A stretch of 64,000 bases of DNA from Bacteroidales bacterium (GTDB lineage Bacteria; Bacteroidota; Bacteroidia; Bacteroidales; P3): contig JAFZDP010000039.1 of assembly GCA_017561155.1 (NCBI GenBank), positions 1-64,000 on the forward strand, written 5' to 3'. Each line of letters opens with the position of its first letter. Position 1 is the stretch's first letter. This document shows, piece after piece, positions 26,067 to 33,951 of the stretch. A program made the position numbers and the translations under genes. The notes beneath the pieces were generated by a model, which saw only the letters and a list, made by a program, of their open reading frames with translations, did not search any database and had not been told where the DNA came from.

Positions 26067-26975
26067 TTATTTAGCTGATAAAGCAGCCAATGCGATAGAA
26101 TACAATTTAGTTTTCATACTATCTCCGCGAGAAGAAAGGATGCAAGGCACTTTAGCACCTACTACCATACAAGCCAATTCGGCACCTGCAAATTTGGTAC
26201 AAGCTTTGTAGAATACGTTTCCTGATTCGATATTTGGGAACAACAAGCAGTCTGCATCGCCGGCTACTTCGCCTTTAAGTTTTTTGATTTCAGCACTTTC
26301 TTTGTCGATAGCAACGTCCAAAGCCAAAGGTCCGTCAACGATAGCACCTTTTATTTGACCACGATTGTTCATCATAGAAATGATAGCAGCTTCCGAACAT
26401 GCAGGCATACCAACGCTAACTTGTTCTGTAGCAGCTATAAGAGCAACTTTTGGGTTAGCTATTTCCAAACTCTTGGCAGTGCTTATAAGATAGCTAAGAA
26501 TAGCTTGTTTTTGTTTCATATCTGGAGTAGGAATAATAGCCACATCACTTGCTATCAACAATTTGTGATAAGCAGGCACTTCAAATACAGCCATGTGAGT
26601 AAGCATATCATTTTTCTTACCGGGCATAAGACCTTTATCTTTTGCCAAAATAGCACGCATGTATTTATCGGTAGACAAAAGACCTTTCATCAAAAGGTTT
26701 CCTTTACCTTCGTTGATAAGTTCTACAGCTTTAACACCGGCTTTAGTTTCATCAGCTTCTTGAACTAATTCGAATTTGTTTACATCGATACCTTCTTCAG
26801 CACAAACTTTCTTTATGGTATCAATATCACCAACCAATGTAGCTTCAACGATACCTGCATCGATAGCTTCGCTTACAGCACCTATAGTATGAGAATCGTT
26901 AGCGTATGCAGCTACCAATCTTTTTTTACCTTTAGATTTGGCCAAAGCCAAAACATCATCTAACTTTGTAATCAT
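26067..26975 (-). CDS. ptb: Phosphate butyryltransferase (phosphate acyltransferase family)
   Basis: A 302-residue member of the PTA/PTB family that exchanges CoA and phosphate on acyl groups. The length and pattern (LLMKGLLSTDKYMRAIL, LTHMAVFEVPAYHKLLIASDVAI, GPLALDVAIDKESAEIKKL, ADCLLFPNIESGNVFYK) fit phosphate butyryltransferase better than phosphate acetyltransferase. Ptb normally works with butyrate kinase to make butyrate and ATP, and the two genes are usually adjacent; no kinase gene lies next to it here. It could also act in branched-chain acyl-CoA metabolism. Confidence 0.85.
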   Translation of the reverse strand: MITKLDDVLALAKSKGKKRLVAAYANDSHTIGAVSEAIDAGIVEATLVGDIDTIKKVCAEEGIDVNKFELVQEADETKAGVKAVELINEGKGNLLMKGLLSTDKYMRAILAKDKGLMPGKKNDMLTHMAVFEVPAYHKLLIASDVAIIPTPDMKQKQAILSYLISTAKSLEIANPKVALIAATEQVSVGMPACSEAAIISMMNNRGQIKGAIVDGPLALDVAIDKESAEIKKLKGEVAGDADCLLFPNIESGNVFYKACTKFAGAELACMVVGAKVPCILSSRGDSMKTKLYSIALAALSAK

Positions 26976-27021
26976 ATTATTATTAATTATTTAATTTTAT
27001 TGTCGTATTTATTTGATAGTG

Positions 27022-27029
27022 CAAAGATA
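27022..27029 (-). promoter_or_regulatory. -7 element of the ptb-like gene
   Basis: The reverse complement is TATCTTTG, a perfect TAnnTTTG, about 47 bases before the start codon. TTCG is found where TTTG is expected 19 bases further up. Confidence 0.65.
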
Positions 27030-27163
27030 CGCTTTTTTCGAGTATATACGAACAAAAATCTCATTTAATTTATTTCTTTTCTTATCGCGCACTTGCAATA
27101 ATCATACTATCAAATAGCTATAATCAATAAATAAGTTTCACAACTTATTGTTCAAATTAATTA

Positions 27164-27643
27164 TTATTTTCTTATTATTTCGAGTTTTACGGGCTCGGTT
27201 ATCGGAGGATAAAAATTATACGAGAATTTTACAGCCATATCGCAAGTTTGAATATAGGGATATTCCGTTACCACCCTAAATACAAGACCATTGTCAGCTT
27301 CTAAACGTACCAATTGAGCACTCGAAATCCATGCACTTCCCGAAGTCAATTCTACAGGGACAATAAGAAGAGTGTTTCCATTAAGATTTATCTTATCGGC
27401 AAAACTTGGGGCTAATTCGGCCAACTTTTCTTGAGAATCTATTACTATTATCTCATTCGCGTTAAAACCACCATTTCTACAATAATCACGAATAGGCAAA
27501 CTGTTGCACAAATTAACCACCTCTGCCCGCATAGCCTCGTCCATAGCAATAGGATCAATCACTTTATCTTTTTCCTTTTCGCACGCTGTTGCAATAAATC
27601 CGAAGCAACAAATAAACATGCACATCAATAAATTTCGTTTCAT
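27164..27643 (-). CDS. Lipoprotein of unknown function
   Basis: A 159-residue lipoprotein (lipobox FIATAC, Cys about 21) with a charged linker (EKEKDKV) and a C-terminal beta-rich domain (NTLLIVPVELTSGSAWISSAQLVRLEADNG...). I do not recognise the domain. A TACTTTTG promoter element lies about 100 bases upstream on the minus strand (27741-27748) with a CAAA-complement -33 box 18 bases away, so it is transcribed alone. Confidence 0.65.
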   Translation of the reverse strand: MKRNLLMCMFICCFGFIATACEKEKDKVIDPIAMDEAMRAEVVNLCNSLPIRDYCRNGGFNANEIIVIDSQEKLAELAPSFADKINLNGNTLLIVPVELTSGSAWISSAQLVRLEADNGLVFRVVTEYPYIQTCDMAVKFSYNFYPPITEPVKLEIIRK

Positions 27644-27947
27644 TTCGCTTTTAAATTTAGTTCAACAAATAAATTATCTATCTCGTTTTCAATATATTTA
27701 CACTATACTATAGCAGTTTTAAACACATTGAACAACAATACAAAAGTACACTTTTTTTCAACTAAACAAAACATTTTGTCCGATTTTAACTTTTTTCTCG
27801 AGCAATCACAATATATATCCTTCCAGAACAGCTACAATTCAATATTATCACACTGTATTTTAGATTGATAAACATAAATATAGAAACAAATAATATAACA
27901 AATATTCAACCGCACTAAAACCGAGCAAGCAACAGAGGGTCAATTAC

Positions 27948-28060
27948 TCGAATAACAAAATGTAGTCAGTCGAGTAATTTAGAAACAATTACCCGAGTGT
28001 TTCGGGTATAACTACTCGAGTAATTCAAGAACTGCCACCCGAGTGATTTAGGCATCGAGA
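27948..28060. repeat. Five imperfect 23-bp tandem repeats
   Basis: Contiguous units start at 27948 (22 bp), 27970, 27993, 28016 and 28039, with consensus YCGAGTRATTYAG followed by a variable half ending in AC. Each unit starts with a TCGAG/CCGAG core. They sit between the lipoprotein promoter region and the 3' end of the nuclease gene. No spacers are present. The rest of 27749-28099 shows no gene. Confidence 0.85.
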
Positions 28061-28099
28061 ATAGAATATTTTTTGAAACTCACCAATCATTCAAGTTTT

Positions 28100-28762
28100 T
28101 CAAACTTGCTTCATCATGCAATATTTTCTAAAATCACAAGGGTATGTGTTTTCGCAATGTTCACCCATCGGGATATCGGGCTCGAAACCTTGCAATATTT
28201 CTTCAAATTCCTTGATATGAGCACGTACAATATCCAGTTTTTCTTCCAGCTCCTCTTTTTTATCCACCACGAGAAACTCTGTTTCGTTTACACGCGTAAC
28301 AACATTGAAAGTATTTATTCTATGGAGTTTATGCTTACAAACATAATACTGCACAGCCAAATCCCATGCTATGGCACTATTTATCTTTTCGGAGTGTTTT
28401 ACCTCGAAAATATCGTACGAGCCATCTTCGTTTTTCCTCAATACATCGGTAAGTACCAACACTTTGTCGTAAAGTATCCCTGCTTCAAAGAGTTCCATCT
28501 TACCTTCTTTATCGAGCAACGTTTGAGTGAAATCGATATACTTTTCCGACACTATTTTATGATGTTGTTTTACATCTACAGCATTAGGAAACAAATCTTT
28601 AAAAGCAGTTTCAAAATCTCTCCCTTTCTTGAAACGTGCCAATGTTTCGGCATTGGGAGGAGTACGCAATTTAGAACAGTATTTATCCAAATACACTAAT
28701 TTCTTACATTGCATACCCCTTACGAATGCAGTTTTGGTAAACAAATATATCTTCTGTTTCAT
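28100..28762 (-). CDS. Cas4-like iron-sulfur PD-(D/E)XK nuclease
   Basis: A 220-residue protein with the layout of Cas4/AddB-type nucleases: an N-terminal cysteine (FVRGMQCKKLVYLDKY, Cys about 18), the core D-(E)xK site (LVLTDVLRKN...DIFEVKHS), and three C-terminal cysteines (GEHCENTYPCDFRKYCM) that with the first one could hold a 4Fe-4S cluster. A Bacteroidota DUF2779-like N-terminal part is an alternative label. There is no CRISPR array or cas gene nearby. I chose the ATG at 28762. It lies 12 bases downstream of the CPBP gene, in an operon with menA. Confidence 0.75.
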   Translation of the reverse strand: MKQKIYLFTKTAFVRGMQCKKLVYLDKYCSKLRTPPNAETLARFKKGRDFETAFKDLFPNAVDVKQHHKIVSEKYIDFTQTLLDKEGKMELFEAGILYDKVLVLTDVLRKNEDGSYDIFEVKHSEKINSAIAWDLAVQYYVCKHKLHRINTFNVVTRVNETEFLVVDKKEELEEKLDIVRAHIKEFEEILQGFEPDIPMGEHCENTYPCDFRKYCMMKQV

Positions 28763-28774
28763 TTGCAAACAATA

Positions 28775-29392
28775 CTAGGCTATTGGAAAGACAATAAACA
28801 CCGCCACATCCCACAAAGCATGCGAAATAATAAGCGGTAACAGATTCTTTTTCCAACTATACATCAAACTCCAAAAAACGCCGCATACCATGGCAGCCAT
28901 TATAAGCATAAAGTTGAACGAAGCTATATGCACCAAAGTATATACGGCAGTGGCAAGTATCATAGAGCCAACCACCGAGAAGCGTTTGCCCAAACGTTGT
29001 TGTACATATCCGCGCCAAAATATTTCTTCGGCGGGACCTATTACGAACAACAATAGCAACCCTACAACCCAATAGTTCTCTCCCGACTTCATATTATAAA
29101 TTCCGCAAATCTGAGATTCCGCAAAGGGAAACAAAAGAGTGGAAAAATAATTGCCAAGCCAAAATATGCCCCAAAGCACGGCTGCCGAAAGCACACCTAT
29201 GCCCGCATCTTTCCAAGACCACCATATACTTTGCTTTATCTCTTTGCCATAAAAAATAAAGGAAAGAGAGATAAGGACTACTGCGGAAATAGACATAGCA
29301 GTCCAGAAATGCACATATTCCTTAGTCCATGGAGAAAACATTACAGTCCATAGAACAAAAGCAATAAATACAGATATTATAAGTTTTTTCAT
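28775..29392 (-). CDS. CPBP-family intramembrane metalloprotease
   Basis: A 205-residue polytopic membrane protein with about six hydrophobic segments. The CPBP/Abi motifs are AEEIFWRGYVQ (EExxxR), TLVHIASFN and ISHALWD, which line the active site in Rce1-like proteases. Bacterial members have roles in bacteriocin immunity or membrane-protein processing; the substrate is unknown. It overlaps the end of menA by four bases (ATGA), indicating coupled translation. Confidence 0.85.
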   Translation of the reverse strand: MKKLIISVFIAFVLWTVMFSPWTKEYVHFWTAMSISAVVLISLSFIFYGKEIKQSIWWSWKDAGIGVLSAAVLWGIFWLGNYFSTLLFPFAESQICGIYNMKSGENYWVVGLLLLFVIGPAEEIFWRGYVQQRLGKRFSVVGSMILATAVYTLVHIASFNFMLIMAAMVCGVFWSLMYSWKKNLLPLIISHALWDVAVFIVFPIA

Positions 29393-30288
29393 ACAAATAG
29401 AGGAGTTATAAAATTAGCCAACGCTAATAAAATAGAAAATATCATAACCAATTTTGCGGTTTCACCATCCAAGTCTGCAATATCGGTATTTTCTTTACAA
29501 TTTTTCATTCGTTTGATATTCTTCGAAGCTATAGGCAACGAAAGAAATACTACCAATGTAACCCAATGTAAAAGCCCTATAAGGACAAAAACCGTTACCA
29601 ATGTATATGCCCCAACAAGCAAAGCAAAGTAATAACGTTGGGAATTTTTAAATCCAAACACCGATGCTTGTGTTGATATTTTAGCACGAGTATCGTTTTC
29701 AATGTCACGAGTATTGTTTGCATGCAATATACCCGTTACCAACAAACCAGTAGGTGTCGAAATAAGCAGTACCATATAATCCAACTGCTTTGTAAGAACA
29801 AACGATGTTCCCAAAGAAATCAACAACCCAAACACAACAAAAATATCCAAATCGCCAAAAGCATTAAACTTTAATTTGTAGTAAAACAAGGTGAGCATAA
29901 ATCCCAAACCACCAATAACTAACAACTGCCAACCCGAAACTACAGTTAGCACAATACCTATAAGTGATGCCAAAATAAGCAATACCATACCATAACGGAA
30001 TATTGTTTTAGGCTGAAAAACTCCGTTTATAATCATCATATTCGTATTGCCAATATTATTTGGAGTATCCACCCCATGCTTATAATCGAAATAATCGCTT
30101 ATAAGATTTCCTGCTGCGTGGAATATTATCACACCTAAAACAACTGGTATAACCAACCACCAATTTACGACAGATAGTTCATCGTAGTTTTTTAGAAATA
30201 CATAAGATATTGCCACCAATGCCGGCATAGTAGAAGCCGGAAACGACCACGGACGTGTGGCTAAAATCCAATCTTTTTTTGTTGCCAT
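29389..30288 (-). CDS. menA: 1,4-dihydroxy-2-naphthoate polyprenyltransferase
   Basis: A 299-residue UbiA-superfamily membrane enzyme that attaches the polyprenyl chain in menaquinone synthesis. The two Asp-rich motifs are NLISDYFDYKHGVD and NNTRDIENDTRA, with about eight membrane helices. UbiA relatives share these motifs, but the DNxxD-type second motif and the DHNA-type N-terminus (WILATRPWSFPASTMPAL) support MenA. It leads the operon with the CPBP protease and nuclease genes. Confidence 0.88.
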   Translation of the reverse strand: MATKKDWILATRPWSFPASTMPALVAISYVFLKNYDELSVVNWWLVIPVVLGVIIFHAAGNLISDYFDYKHGVDTPNNIGNTNMMIINGVFQPKTIFRYGMVLLILASLIGIVLTVVSGWQLLVIGGLGFMLTLFYYKLKFNAFGDLDIFVVFGLLISLGTSFVLTKQLDYMVLLISTPTGLLVTGILHANNTRDIENDTRAKISTQASVFGFKNSQRYYFALLVGAYTLVTVFVLIGLLHWVTLVVFLSLPIASKNIKRMKNCKENTDIADLDGETAKLVMIFSILLALANFITPLFV

Positions 30289-30478
30289 AATCTTTATTCT
30301 TTAGTTTATATTATTAATCATTATTTCAGTTATCATCTATTCCAAATATCATACTCTATGAGTTTTATATATCCGGAGGGCATTATTGACTTCACATTAC
30401 CAATAATAGTGCATTTAAAACAGATTTCATCACATTCGCATAAGGGCAAAAGCCATATTCTATGATATTTACATAAAA

Positions 30479-30494
30479 TGTTTCGCGTGGAACA
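30479..30494. promoter_or_regulatory. parS-like ParB-binding site (one mismatch)
   Basis: TGTTTCGCGTGGAACA; its reverse complement TGTTCCACGCGAAACA differs at one base from the widely conserved parS TGTTCCACGTGAAACA. It lies in the menA-mnmG gap. A second, perfect palindrome lies at 47096-47111. Confidence 0.65.
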
Positions 30495-30528
30495 AATGCA
30501 AAAAATCACTATTATCCATCATCCTATT

Positions 30529-32406
30529 TTACCTACTCAGATAGATAATCAAAACCGATATATCGGCAGGCGAAACCCCACTAATCCTCGATGCCTGCCC
30601 CACTGTTTTGGGCTTCATTTTGGTTAGTTTTTCTCTTGCTTCGTAAGATATAGACTGCAGCGAGAAATAATCAAAGTCTTCCTTCAACGACATATTCTCA
30701 TACTTCAAAAGTTTATCAGCCACCTCTTGCTCCTTATCAATATAGTTTTGATATTTCAACAAAACCTCAGCATACTGCAAACTTTCCGTCTTGATATTAG
30801 CCGGTATTTCTTCTAATTTTGCAGTCAAATCTTTCGATATTGATAACAAATCAGCCATATCCACCTGCGGACGTAGCAAAAGATTTATCAGTTTCACCTT
30901 TTGATCTATAGCAGGAGTACCTTTGTCTTCCAAAACTCCATTAGCATCGGAAGGCAATACCGATGTCTCCCTAACAGTCTTCATAAGCATTTCGGATGTC
31001 CTCAACTTTTCTTCCACTCTGCGCATTCTGTCTTCGGAAGCCAAACCCATTTCATACGACAATGGAGTAAGTCTGACATCAGCATTATCTTGACGCAATA
31101 AAATACGATATTCGGCACGAGAAGTAAACATGCGATAAGGCTCATCAACGCCTTTAGTTACCAAATCATCGATAAGCACCCCTATATACGACTGTGTACG
31201 ATTCATTACAAACGAAGGCTTACCTTTCAGTTTAAGAACTGCATTTATACCCGCAACCAAGCCTTGAGAAGCTGCCTCTTCATAACCTGTAGTGCCATTA
31301 ATCTGTCCGGCAAAATAGAGATTTTCTATCTTTTTAGTTTCTAAAGTATACGACAGCTGTGTTGGAGGGAAATAATCATATTCTATAGCATAACCCGGTT
31401 TAAAAATACGTGCATTTTCGAAACCCTTTATCGAATGCAAAGCATCTAATTGAACTTCTAAAGGCAGAGACGAAGAAAAGCCATTTATATAATAAGAATT
31501 AGACTTCCAACCCTCTGGTTCTACAAATAATTGATGTCTGTCCTTACCTGCAAAACGCTCTATTTTATCTTCTATAGAAGGGCAATAACGCGGTCCGCGA
31601 CCTTGTATTCTACCCGTAAACATAGGCGATTTATCAAATCCTGTACGCAAAATATCATGAGTTTCTTCGTTGGTATAAGCCAAAAAGCAAGAACGTTGTT
31701 CTTTTAGCATAGGAGTATCTGTAAAAGAGAATTTGGCAGGATTTTCATCTCCTTTTTGTTCTTCAAGCTTCGAAAAATCGATAGTTTTACCATCCACACG
31801 CACAGGCGTTCCGGTTTTAAGTCGCTCTACTTCAAAACCAATCTCCCTTAACTGACCGGATAAACCCACAGCAGGATACTCCCCTATTCTACCTCCTTCA
31901 AGAGAATCTTCACCTATATGAATAAGCCCATTCAAAAAAGTACCATTGGTCAAAACTACTGCTTGTGCAGGTATTTCTATACCCATTTTTGTATAAACAC
32001 CTACCACCTGACTGCCTTCAGTTTTTATACCCACAACCTCATCTTGCCACAACGAAAGGTTAGGAATATGTTCCAATATATTTCTCCAATACATCGAAAA
32101 CAACATTCTATCGCTTTGTGCTCTCGGGCTCCACATAGCAGGCCCCTTCGATAAATTGAGCATCCTAAACTGTATCATAGTATTATCCGTTACAATACCC
32201 GAATAGCCACCCAAAGCATCAATCTCTCTAACTATCTGCCCTTTTGCCACTCCACCCATTGCTGGATTACAAGACATCTGACAAATTGTATCCAAATTTT
32301 GAGTTATAAGCAGTGTTTTAGCCCCTAAATTAGCAGCAGCAGCAGCAGCTTCAGCACCTGCATGACCTCCTCCTACTACTACCACATCATAGCTTTCCCA
32401 AATCAT
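30529..32406 (-). CDS. mnmG: tRNA uridine-5-carboxymethylaminomethyl modification enzyme MnmG
   Basis: A 625-residue FAD protein that with MnmE modifies the wobble U34 of several tRNAs. It has the N-terminal dinucleotide-binding motif VVGGGHAGAEAA (about 10-21), the MnmG signatures CNPAMGGVAKGQ and GRGPRYCPSIEDKIERF, and the C-terminal helical tRNA/MnmE-binding domain (YEAREKLTKMKPKTVGQASRISGVSPADI). The length is normal. It follows ybeY on the same strand, a common Bacteroidota arrangement. Confidence 0.96.
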   Translation of the reverse strand: MIWESYDVVVVGGGHAGAEAAAAAANLGAKTLLITQNLDTICQMSCNPAMGGVAKGQIVREIDALGGYSGIVTDNTMIQFRMLNLSKGPAMWSPRAQSDRMLFSMYWRNILEHIPNLSLWQDEVVGIKTEGSQVVGVYTKMGIEIPAQAVVLTNGTFLNGLIHIGEDSLEGGRIGEYPAVGLSGQLREIGFEVERLKTGTPVRVDGKTIDFSKLEEQKGDENPAKFSFTDTPMLKEQRSCFLAYTNEETHDILRTGFDKSPMFTGRIQGRGPRYCPSIEDKIERFAGKDRHQLFVEPEGWKSNSYYINGFSSSLPLEVQLDALHSIKGFENARIFKPGYAIEYDYFPPTQLSYTLETKKIENLYFAGQINGTTGYEEAASQGLVAGINAVLKLKGKPSFVMNRTQSYIGVLIDDLVTKGVDEPYRMFTSRAEYRILLRQDNADVRLTPLSYEMGLASEDRMRRVEEKLRTSEMLMKTVRETSVLPSDANGVLEDKGTPAIDQKVKLINLLLRPQVDMADLLSISKDLTAKLEEIPANIKTESLQYAEVLLKYQNYIDKEQEVADKLLKYENMSLKEDFDYFSLQSISYEAREKLTKMKPKTVGQASRISGVSPADISVLIIYLSR

Positions 32407-32465
32407 TTAACCTATATATTTTCTATTCAACAAAATCTATCTTATTATTTTTCTAGACTTTAAAT

Positions 32466-32909
32466 CTATTGTTCCTTGTGAAACATAGTCATATTTTCCC
32501 ACTCTTTAAGAGCCTCTTCTTCTCTTTTTCGCATCACGACGGCTTCTTCTTCTGTCTTATCCCCTACTCCCAATAAATGTAGAATTCCATGTATAATAAC
32601 CCTTCTCAACTCCTGTTCAAACGAACAATTAAACAACTCCGCATTCTCTTTTACCCTATCTACACTTATCAAAATATCACCAGAAATAACATCACCTTCT
32701 ACATAATCAAAAGTTATAATATCAGTATATGTATCATGGTTCAAATAAGAGATATTAGATTCCAACACCTGCTCATCGGTGCAGAACATATATGCTATAT
32801 CACCAATCTTTTTCCCCTCATTTTTTATTATTGAGGTTATCCAACTTTTCAGTTGCATTTTTCCCTTCAATTTAAACCCTTCTTTTTCTACAGAAAAATG
32901 TATTCCCAT
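32466..32909 (-). CDS. ybeY: Endoribonuclease YbeY (rRNA maturation)
   Basis: A 147-residue zinc-dependent protein needed for 16S rRNA 3'-end maturation and ribosome quality control. The zinc motif is HGILHLLGVGD, in which the third ligand position is Asp rather than the usual His of HGxLHLxGYDH; Bacteroidota YbeY often vary here. The SYLNHDTYTDIITFDY segment is also diagnostic. It is transcribed toward mnmG, 59 bases away. Confidence 0.9.
   Translation of the reverse strand: MGIHFSVEKEGFKLKGKMQLKSWITSIIKNEGKKIGDIAYMFCTDEQVLESNISYLNHDTYTDIITFDYVEGDVISGDILISVDRVKENAELFNCSFEQELRRVIIHGILHLLGVGDKTEEEAVVMRKREEEALKEWENMTMFHKEQ
32470..32485. promoter_or_regulatory. Weak parS-like sequence at the end of ybeY
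   Basis: TGTTCCTTGTGAAACA matches parS TGTTCCACGTGAAACA except for the two central bases. It lies in the coding sequence, so chance or codon constraint cannot be excluded. Confidence 0.25.
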
Positions 32910-33102
32910 ATCAATATTATCTATTTTTATAATTTTCTTTTCAAATCATTTTTTAGACAAAAATTCAGAACAACAAAAATTCAACCTAATAAACTCTAAA
33001 TAAAATACTTATATAGCATTTCATCACATCTAAAGCTCTTTTAAGTGAAATATTTATTACATACCGAATATATTTATCTTGCTACATTGCTGTAAAAAGC
33101 CT

Positions 33103-33306
33103 TTATCCCAATTGATCTTTTTCGTTTGATTCAGCCTGACCGTCCTTTTGATCAAACATAGACAATGCAAGAAAGGCAACAGCTAATCCCAACATCATAA
33201 ACATATGATTAGACTCCACCTCTACATTCATTGCTGCAAGAACAAAAACAGCTGTACCCAAAGCAATACCCAAAGCTTTAAAAATTGTATTAAATATTGG
33301 ATTCAT
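33103..33306 (-). CDS. Small membrane protein, two predicted helices
   Basis: A 67-residue protein with two hydrophobic segments (ALGIALGTAVFVLAAM and FMMLGLAVAFLALSMF) separated by a short loop, and a hydrophilic C-terminal tail (DQKDGQAESNEKD). I do not recognise the family. It sits between the anti-sigma-like ATPase gene and ybeY on the same strand. Confidence 0.6.
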   Translation of the reverse strand: MNPIFNTIFKALGIALGTAVFVLAAMNVEVESNHMFMMLGLAVAFLALSMFDQKDGQAESNEKDQLG

Positions 33307-33398
33307 AAAATTCGATCATTTTTATTTATACAGAAAAAAGCGACCATCAATATATATCATACAATTGATGCTCGCTTTATATCGTGTTTATTTATTTT

Positions 33399-33854
33399 TT
33401 ACACACTAATTTTCTTTAATTGAAAAAACTGTTGCAAGGCAACAATACGCTCCAACGAACGAGAGGCATCTATACCTTGTATACCAAACTCCAATCTTAC
33501 CTTTCTTCCACCATCAGAATAAATACAAGAATCTGATAATGCTTTCATTAAAAAGATACCATCACCCCTACCCTCCATCATTGGCAGGTCAGAATAATTG
33601 TCATATTCAAATCCTTTACCTTCATCCTCTATAGTAAAGGCTATCCCACCTTTACACTTAGAATAATTTACGGAAACAATCTTATTTTCATCAGAATTAT
33701 TGCCATGAACAATAGCATTCTCAACCGCTTGTAATACAGCCATTGATATAGTAGCATAATAATTGTGGATATTCATAGTATCACACACAGTATCTAAGAA
33801 TTGCTCAACTCTGACCAAATTAGATATATTAGACTGAATAACAATATTTTCCAT
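33399..33854 (-). CDS. RsbW-like histidine-kinase-fold ATPase
   Basis: A 151-residue single HATPase_c domain: N-box AVENAIVHGNN, G1 box DEGKGF and G2-like GRGDGIFLM. The size and layout are those of serine-kinase anti-sigma factors such as RsbW and SpoIIAB, but no anti-anti-sigma or sigma gene lies nearby. In Bacteroidota this gene commonly sits upstream of ybeY/mnmG. Role therefore regulatory but unproven. Confidence 0.82.
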   Translation of the reverse strand: MENIVIQSNISNLVRVEQFLDTVCDTMNIHNYYATISMAVLQAVENAIVHGNNSDENKIVSVNYSKCKGGIAFTIEDEGKGFEYDNYSDLPMMEGRGDGIFLMKALSDSCIYSDGGRKVRLEFGIQGIDASRSLERIVALQQFFQLKKISV

Positions 33855-33881
33855 ATATTATAGTTTCTATTTAATCAAATA

Positions 33882-33913
33882 CAAAGATACACTATTTTTT
33901 TTAGCAACACAAA
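33882..33913 (-). promoter_or_regulatory. Promoter of the RsbW-like gene
   Basis: On the minus strand TTTG (33913-33910) and TATCTTTG (33889-33882) are 20 bases apart, close to the consensus. The start codon is 28 bases downstream. Confidence 0.7.
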
Positions 33914-33951
33914 TTAGTTTGCAACTATTTTTACACCTACATATGTCAATT

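Noticed and set aside
27948..28060. Possible CRISPR array (regular 23-bp repeats next to a Cas4-like gene)
   Set aside because: Units are contiguous and imperfect with no spacers, and no cas1/cas2 or effector gene is nearby.
28073..28699. 208-codon plus-strand open frame
   Set aside because: Antisense to the Cas4-like nuclease gene, which has conserved cysteines and catalytic residues.
32470..32485. Strong parS call in ybeY
   Set aside because: Two central mismatches and a coding location; downgraded to a low-confidence site.
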